In this document: positions 59,180 through 64,000 of the stretch, piece after piece | Layout of the letters: each line of letters opens with the position of its first letter | How positions within the stretch are numbered: position 1 is the first letter of the stretch | NCBI GenBank assembly: GCA_004010935.1 | Contig: CP026511.1 | Location: forward strand, 2,914,001-2,978,000 | DNA: 64,000 nt | Source of the DNA: Pseudomonadaceae bacterium SI-3 | GTDB lineage: Bacteria > Pseudomonadota > Gammaproteobacteria > Pseudomonadales > Pseudomonadaceae | Direction: 5' to 3' | Notes under the pieces: generated by a model | Seen by the model: only the letters and a program-made list of their open reading frames with translations | What the model was told of the DNA's origin: nothing | The model's database searches: none | Program-made: the position numbers and the translations under genes

Positions 59180-60169
59180 ATGAGCAATCCAGCCGTCGCA
59201 AAAAACATCAAGCAAACGCTCGAGGCCGGCCGTCAGGCCCGGCTCAAGCGCTGGCTGCCGCAGGTAATCATGCCGCTGGTGGGCATTCTGGCCTTCCTGC
59301 TGTTCTGGCAGCTGGTGGCGACCAATATCCAGACTAGCCTCGGCCAGTTTCCAGGGCCCAGCCAGGTAGCCGAGCAGTTCAACGGGCTGGTCGATGCGCA
59401 TCTTCAATCGCGGGAGAAAGCCGATGCCTTCTACCAGCGCCAAGAGGAACGCAACGCCGCCAAGTTGGCGAAGAACCCGGACGCCGATGTGAAGATTCGC
59501 TCTTACACCGGCAAGCCGACCTTCTTCGAGCAGATCTTCACCAGCCTCTACACGGTGATGACCGGCTTTGCCATTGCCTCGCTGATCGCCGTGCCGCTGG
59601 GCATCGTCTGCGGGCTGAGCAAGACGGTGTACAGCGCCGTCAATCCGCTGATCCAGATCTTCAAGCCGGTGTCGCCGCTGGCCTGGCTGCCTCTGGTGAC
59701 CATGGTGGTCAGCGCCGTCTATGTCAGTGACGACCCGCTGGTGGCGAAATCCTTCGTCACCTCGGCCATCACCGTCGCGCTGTGCTGCCTGTGGCCCACG
59801 GTGATCAACACCACGGTGGGCGTCGCCAACCTCGATAAGGATCTGCAGAACGTCAGCCGCGTGCTGCGTCTGTCACCACTTAGTCACGTGCGTCGCATCG
59901 TCCTGCCCGCTGCCATTCCGATGATCTTCACCGGCCTGCGCCTGTCGCTGGCAACCGGTTGGATGGTGCTGATCGCTGCGGAAATGCTGGCGCAGAACCC
60001 CGGCCTCGGCAAATTCATCTGGGACGAGTTCCAGAACGGCAGCTCCAACTCACTCGGCCGGATCATGGTCGCAGTGATCGTCATCGGCCTGATCGGCTTC
60101 GCCTTGGATCGCATCATGCTGATGCTCCAGCGCCGCGTGAGCTGGGACAAGAACGCAGACCTGCGCTGA
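59180..60169 (+). CDS. nrtB: Nitrate ABC transporter permease
   Basis: From the ATG at 59180 (MSNPAVAKNIKQTLEAGRQ) the protein has 329 residues. It has a first membrane helix at about residues 35-52, a periplasmic loop and five further helices. The EAA-type coupling loop is near LSHVRRIVLPAAIPMIFTGL. It forms the channel with NrtD as ATPase. It lies 52 bp after nrtA in the same operon. The name ntrB is also used for this family. Confidence 0.93.
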   Translation: MSNPAVAKNIKQTLEAGRQARLKRWLPQVIMPLVGILAFLLFWQLVATNIQTSLGQFPGPSQVAEQFNGLVDAHLQSREKADAFYQRQEERNAAKLAKNPDADVKIRSYTGKPTFFEQIFTSLYTVMTGFAIASLIAVPLGIVCGLSKTVYSAVNPLIQIFKPVSPLAWLPLVTMVVSAVYVSDDPLVAKSFVTSAITVALCCLWPTVINTTVGVANLDKDLQNVSRVLRLSPLSHVRRIVLPAAIPMIFTGLRLSLATGWMVLIAAEMLAQNPGLGKFIWDEFQNGSSNSLGRIMVAVIVIGLIGFALDRIMLMLQRRVSWDKNADLR

Positions 60170-60179
60170 GGAAACCACG

Positions 60180-60974
60180 ATGAACCCTACCCATCTCGAA
60201 CTCACCGGCGTCGGTATCAGCTTCCCCACCGACAAGGGCCTCTACTGCGCCCTGCAGAACGTCAATCTGCGCATCGCCAAAGGCGAATTCGTTTCGCTGA
60301 TCGGTCACTCCGGCTGCGGCAAGTCGACGGTGCTGAATATCGTCGCTGGCCTCTATCAGGCCACCACCGGCGGCGTGATCCTCGACGGCCGAGAGGTCAA
60401 CGAGCCCGGCCCGGAGCGCGCCGTGGTGTTCCAGAACCACAGCTTGCTGCCCTGGCTTTCCTGCTATGAGAACGTCGAACTGGCGGTGCGCCAAGTCTTC
60501 AAGGGCCAGAAGAACAGACGTGAAATGCGCGACTGGATCGAGCACAACCTCGAACTGGTGCACATGACCTACGCCCGCGACAAGCGCCCCAGCGAGATCT
60601 CCGGCGGCATGAAGCAGCGCATCGGCATCGCCCGCGCGCTGGCCATGCAACCCAAGGTGCTGCTGATGGACGAGCCCTTCGGCGCGCTCGACGCGCTGAC
60701 TCGTGCGCACCTGCAGGACTCGCTGATGGAGATCCATGCCGACCTCGGTAACACAGTGATCATGATCACCCACGACGTCGACGAGGCCGTCCTGCTCTCC
60801 GACCGTATCGTGATGATGACCAATGGCCCCTCGGCCACCATCGGCGACATCCTGCGTGTTGAGCTCCCGCATCCACGCGACCGCATGACGTTGGCACACG
60901 ACGCCCAGTACCACGCTTACCGCGCGCAAGTCCTCGAGTTCCTCTACCAGCGTCAGCAGCGGCCCGCGGCATGA
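60180..60974 (+). CDS. nrtD: Nitrate ABC transporter ATP-binding protein
   Basis: The 264-residue ATPase has Walker [13 protein letters not shown] at about 43-54, signature [16 protein letters not shown] and Walker [17 protein letters not shown]. It follows nrtB by 10 bp. Cyanobacteria have two ATPases, of which NrtC carries an extra substrate-binding domain; this one lacks that domain and is NrtD-like, so the transporter probably uses a homodimer. The alternative name is nasD or ntrC. Confidence 0.92.
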   Translation: MNPTHLELTGVGISFPTDKGLYCALQNVNLRIAKGEFVSLIGHSGCGKSTVLNIVAGLYQATTGGVILDGREVNEPGPERAVVFQNHSLLPWLSCYENVELAVRQVFKGQKNRREMRDWIEHNLELVHMTYARDKRPSEISGGMKQRIGIARALAMQPKVLLMDEPFGALDALTRAHLQDSLMEIHADLGNTVIMITHDVDEAVLLSDRIVMMTNGPSATIGDILRVELPHPRDRMTLAHDAQYHAYRAQVLEFLYQRQQRPAA

Positions 60975-61104
60975 CCGCCACACGGCTCAGTTTTGCCTTG
61001 AATGGCGCGCCGCGCCGACACTTTTCGTATCAATGAAGTTGCTCGCGAAGCGAGTTCAGTTCGAGCTCGCACAGCCCTCAGCAAATCGAACCGGAATCAA
61101 CGAC

Positions 61105-62226
61105 ATGGACAGAGCATTGATCGGGACCAGCCAGACGACAGAAGGCTTCAAAGCGGAGCCAGGCACTGCGATAAACCAGCACCTGGACTGGCTGCTGCTG
61201 GCCGCCTGGGCGGGCGCCTGTCTCGCAGCCCTCTGGCAGCAGCCGCTGCTGTCGCTGACGCTCGGTTGCGTTGCCGGAGGCATGCAACTCGGCCAGCAGC
61301 GCAAACGGCGCGCAAGCCAGCGTCATAGCGACCACCTGTTGAGGCTGCTTGGCCGGCAACAGCGCCTCAGCGAGCCGCGCGAGGATCTGGTCGCCGCTTT
61401 CAGTGCCCAGTCGCTGCGCAGCGAACGTCTGCGCAGCGAGGTGCAATTCGCCAGTGATGCTCTGGAGCGCATGGCCGGGGCAGCCGAGCACAGCAGCATC
61501 GACCAGGGTCAGCGCGTCCTGGCAATCAGTGACGCCAGCAAAGCGCTGAGCGACAACCTCGCGCGTGTCGACACGCTGGGCCAGCAAGCCATGCAGGCCT
61601 TTGCCGAAAGCCATCGTGACAGCCAAGCCGGTCGCGACCGCGCTCTGACTGTCAGCCATTCGATGAGCGATGTCCGCGAAAGCATGCAACGCACCGCCGA
61701 TGCGGTCGGCCAGCTGCTTCTGGACACCGCCGCGGTGGGCAACGCCGCGTTAAGCATCCAGAACGTCGCCAAACAAACCCAGCTGCTCGCCTTGAATGCC
61801 TCGATCGAAGCCGCGCGCGCCGGCGAGCATGGCCGCGGCTTTGCAGTCGTCGCTGACGAGGTTCGTCAGTTGGCGCTGACCAGCGACCGGGCCGCTCAGG
61901 ACATCACCCGTGTGGTTGCAACCACAGGCGCTGCTGTCCGCCGTGTGGAAGTCGAGGTCGTTCAGCATCAGCAGTTGCTCGAGCAAAGCGGCCAGCAGAG
62001 CAGCGCGCTGGCGACCGAACTCGATCAGTTGGCGCGACGCAGTCAGCAGAGCCTCGCCGAACTCGACCATTTGCATGCGGCCCTTGATGAACAGCGCAAC
62101 AGCAATCACCTGCTTCGCGTCCAGCTTGAGCACGTCGAAACAGGCGTCGATCAGCAGCGCGCCCAGGCCGAAGAACTGCACAGCCTGACCCTCTATCTCA
62201 CCCGCCTCAGCCGTACGGAAGCCTGA
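61105..62226 (+). CDS. Methyl-accepting chemotaxis signalling protein without a sensor domain
   Basis: The 373-residue protein has two short membrane helices (about 28-45 and 48-62) with almost no loop between them, then a basic [11 protein letters not shown] and a long helical MCP signalling domain. The tip, [20 protein letters not shown] (about 225-243) followed by [14 protein letters not shown], is intact and should contact CheA/CheW. There is no periplasmic ligand domain. A NIT-like gene starts 2 bases later. I use ATG 61105, as earlier codons in the frame lack resemblance. Confidence 0.85.
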   Translation: MDRALIGTSQTTEGFKAEPGTAINQHLDWLLLAAWAGACLAALWQQPLLSLTLGCVAGGMQLGQQRKRRASQRHSDHLLRLLGRQQRLSEPREDLVAAFSAQSLRSERLRSEVQFASDALERMAGAAEHSSIDQGQRVLAISDASKALSDNLARVDTLGQQAMQAFAESHRDSQAGRDRALTVSHSMSDVRESMQRTADAVGQLLLDTAAVGNAALSIQNVAKQTQLLALNASIEAARAGEHGRGFAVVADEVRQLALTSDRAAQDITRVVATTGAAVRRVEVEVVQHQQLLEQSGQQSSALATELDQLARRSQQSLAELDHLHAALDEQRNSNHLLRVQLEHVETGVDQQRAQAEELHSLTLYLTRLSRTEA

Positions 62227-62228
62227 CC

Positions 62229-62924
62229 ATGGAAGTATCAATTGCCCTGACCCTGGCTGCCTGCCTAGTCCTGCTTGGCAACCATCTGAGCCGCGTCGCG
62301 GCCGAGCGGCATCGCAAACGAATCAGCACCACCGACGTCCAGGCGCTGCAGCAGGCGCTGGAAGTTCTACAGTTCGTCCAGAAGCATCGCGGCCTCGGTG
62401 GTCAACGGGATGCCTCGGCAGCAACGCAGCGCCTGGAAGTGGCTGGCCGGCTCGACCGGCTCTGGCAGGAATGGAATGGCGACGAAAACCGCCCCGCGAT
62501 GCGCGCGCTGTGGCAGCAGGTTCGCCCGAACCCGGCCGACTTCGAGCCGCACTGCATCCTCATCGAACAGGTGCTCGAGAGCATTCACGTACTGGAGCTG
62601 CGCCTGGCCTACCAGGGCAATCCACAGGTCACCGGCCTATGCGAAGCCTGCCGCGCACTGGAAGACCTTGGCCGGTTGCGCGGCCTCGCGGTGCGTGCGG
62701 CCAATTTCGACACCTGCCCGCTGGATATGCAGATCCAAATGCGCTACCTGTGCCAGCGACTGGCCGACCCGATTGGCGGCAAGACGCTGAGCAGCCTCAT
62801 CGAACACCTGGAGCAGAACCTGATCAATGCGCCGCGAATCAACCTCGCGCCGGCCGAATGCTACGCGTTGATCACGCCGATTATTGATGAGCGCCTGCAG
62901 GGTATTCGCCATAGCATCGCCTAA
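62229..62924 (+). CDS. Membrane-anchored NIT-like (nitrate/nitrite-sensing) protein
   Basis: The 231-residue protein has one N-terminal helix (VSIALTLAACLVLLG), then basic residues, so the rest is probably cytoplasmic. The helical body has LQFVQKHRGLGGQRDA (R54) and LEDLGRLRGLAVRAA (R151). These two Arg-Gly pairs resemble the conserved arginines that bind nitrate in NIT domains (R49 and R176 in Klebsiella NasR). Similarity is partial. It follows the chemoreceptor gene by 2 bases, which suggests it supplies the missing sensor. Confidence 0.6.
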   Translation: MEVSIALTLAACLVLLGNHLSRVAAERHRKRISTTDVQALQQALEVLQFVQKHRGLGGQRDASAATQRLEVAGRLDRLWQEWNGDENRPAMRALWQQVRPNPADFEPHCILIEQVLESIHVLELRLAYQGNPQVTGLCEACRALEDLGRLRGLAVRAANFDTCPLDMQIQMRYLCQRLADPIGGKTLSSLIEHLEQNLINAPRINLAPAECYALITPIIDERLQGIRHSIA

Positions 62925-62970
62925 TAGGTATGACAGCAAAGGGCGCGGCCTCTTGAGACGATTGTCGGAC

Positions 62971-62998
62971 TTGGGCCTGGTCGGCGGACGCGTACAAT
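62971..62998 (+). promoter_or_regulatory. Possible sigma-70 promoter of the thioesterase gene
   Basis: TTGGGC (62971-62976) and TACAAT (62993-62998) with a 16-base spacer, about 57 bp before the ATG. Confidence 0.4.
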
Positions 62999-63054
62999 CC
63001 GCGTCCCGCACGTTGCGCTGAAACGGCGCCACGCATCCAGCCCACGAGAGCACC

Positions 63055-63498
63055 ATGGCCCGCCTGACTCTGCAGTTTCCAGAAGACCAGTTCTGTTTCA
63101 CCACCCAACTGACGGTACGTATCACCGATATCAACGCCGGCAACCACCTGGCGAACGACTCGATGATCTCGATGATTTCAGAGGCCCGCGCGCGCTTCCT
63201 GTTTGCCTATGGCATCGCCGAGACCAACAAGGACGGTGGTGGAATTATCGTCACCGACCTGGCCACCACCTACAAAGCCGAAGCCCATGCACGGGATGCC
63301 TTGTTGTTCGAGGTCGGCGTCATGGATTTCAACAAGTACGGTGGCGACATCACCTTCCGTATTACCCGGCCGGCCGATGGCACCCTGATTGCCATGGCCA
63401 AATCCGGCTTCGTTTTTTACGACTATTCGCAAAGCCGTGTCGTCGCCATGCCTGACGCATTTGCCACCAAATTCCCGCGGGTCAACCGGATCAATTAG
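63055..63498 (+). CDS. Acyl-CoA thioesterase-like protein (hotdog fold)
   Basis: The 147-residue protein starts MARLTLQFPEDQFCFTTQLTV and has RITDINAGNHLANDSMISMISEAR, the hotdog pattern with the acidic catalytic residue. LATTYKAEAHARDALLFEV continues the fold, a 4HBT-type acyl-CoA thioesterase. The substrate is unknown. It overlaps the end of the convergent PfkB gene by 8 bases. Confidence 0.85.
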   Translation: MARLTLQFPEDQFCFTTQLTVRITDINAGNHLANDSMISMISEARARFLFAYGIAETNKDGGGIIVTDLATTYKAEAHARDALLFEVGVMDFNKYGGDITFRITRPADGTLIAMAKSGFVFYDYSQSRVVAMPDAFATKFPRVNRIN

Positions 63499-64000
63499 CC
63501 CAACATTCGCCATCGCCGAGCTGCAGCAGTCGCTGCACATCCTCGCGATGGCAGAGCTCGGTACCGGGGCGCATCACGGTGGCGGTCCCGGCGGCGATAC
63601 CGTAGCGCACAGCCTCGTCCAAGCTGCTCCCTTCGGCGAGCGCCAGCACGATGGCACCGAGCATGCTGTCGCCTGCGCCTACCGCACTGACCACCGGAAC
63701 CTGGGGCGAGCTCAGCCGCTGCAATTGCTCGCCGCAAGCCACCAGCGCCCCTTCCGCGCCCAGCGAGAGCACAATCATTTGCGCACAACCGTTCGCCATC
63801 AGGCCGCGTAGCGCTTGCTCCTGTTCCACTTCGCTCGTGATCGCGCGACCCACCAGAGTCGACAGCTCGTTGAGGCTCGGTTTCAGCAGGTATGCACCGC
63901 CCCGGCCTGCAGCGTATGCCAGGGGCTCGCCGGACAGGTCGACGACCAGCCTGGCACCGATGCGTCGCGTCAGTCTGAGCAGATCATCGTAGAACGTAAG
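63491..64000 (-). CDS. PfkB family carbohydrate kinase (partial, C-terminal half)
   Basis: The minus frame is open from the right edge to a stop at 63491. It includes GARLVVDLSGEPL and YLLKPSLNELSTLVGR, then the PfkB signature VSAVGAGDSMLGAIVLAL with the catalytic aspartate in GAGDS. The pattern D-x-SG-E-x-L and KP-x-x-x-EL is that of phosphofructokinase-type (1-phosphofructokinase/PfkB) sugar kinases. The N-terminal half lies outside the window. A GTG at 63853 is internal and not the true start. Confidence 0.9.
   Translation of the reverse strand, partial: LTFYDDLLRLTRRIGARLVVDLSGEPLAYAAGRGGAYLLKPSLNELSTLVGRAITSEVEQEQALRGLMANGCAQMIVLSLGAEGALVACGEQLQRLSSPQVPVVSAVGAGDSMLGAIVLALAEGSSLDEAVRYGIAAGTATVMRPGTELCHREDVQRLLQLGDGECWAN

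Overview
The window is a piece of a high-GC gammaproteobacterial chromosome from the Pseudomonadaceae. Gene order and protein sequences point to the Pseudomonas stutzeri group (Stutzerimonas), but that placement is from recognition, not from a search. Nearly all of it is conserved core genome. I see no insertion sequence, prophage, CRISPR array or integrase.

Left part (1-15 kb): a partial DUF599 membrane protein and the branched-chain amino acid carrier brnQ are followed by the TCA-cycle block, transcribed leftward as sdhCDAB-sucAB-lpdG-sucCD. Citrate synthase gltA diverges from it. The shared 362-bp region has a strong sigma-70 promoter on each side, and the gltA promoter carries a CRP/Vfr-like palindrome in its spacer. 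Strong hairpins without U-tracts sit in several junctions of the sdh-suc block.

15-23.7 kb: after an approximately 0.8-kb stretch with no recognised gene come tRNA-Pro(GGG) and the leftward translation cluster thrS-infC-rpmI-rplT-pheS-pheT-ihfA-merR, preceded by tRNA-Val(GAC). infC appears to use the rare AUU start.

23.8-35.9 kb: a mixed, somewhat lower-GC stretch. It holds a puuB-like oxidase, a PA2778/PA2779-type lipoprotein peptidase pair, an I78 inhibitor lipoprotein, a membrane acyltransferase, mobA, a YgdI/R lipoprotein, tRNA-Pro(CGG), a small glutaredoxin-like protein, an OprD-family porin, a YqjD/YqjE/YqjK-like envelope trio, a dNTPase, a FUSC-type membrane protein and yggL.

36-48 kb: dacB (PBP4), rlmL, rmf, pyrD, a DUF2835 protein, a conserved protein of unknown function and the 1615-residue NAD-glutamate dehydrogenase gdhB.

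48.4-55.2 kb: a tightly overlapping six-gene MoxR/Bat operon (moxR, DUF58, DUF4381, two VWA proteins, BatD).

55.2-62.9 kb: a nitrate-acquisition and nitrate-sensing module, the most interesting part. nasS (cytoplasmic nitrate sensor) and nasT (ANTAR RNA-binding antiterminator) are followed by nrtA-nrtB-nrtD (nitrate ABC transporter). Both units have sigma-54 -24/-12 promoters. The nrtA leader contains two hexaloop hairpins of the ANTAR type, the second overlapping a Rho-independent terminator, so a complete NasS/NasT antitermination circuit can be read. Two almost contiguous genes follow: a sensor-less chemoreceptor signalling protein and a membrane-anchored protein resembling a NIT (nitrate/nitrite) domain. 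I propose that these form a split chemoreceptor tied to nitrate uptake.

The window ends with a thioesterase and the 3' part of a PfkB-family sugar kinase.
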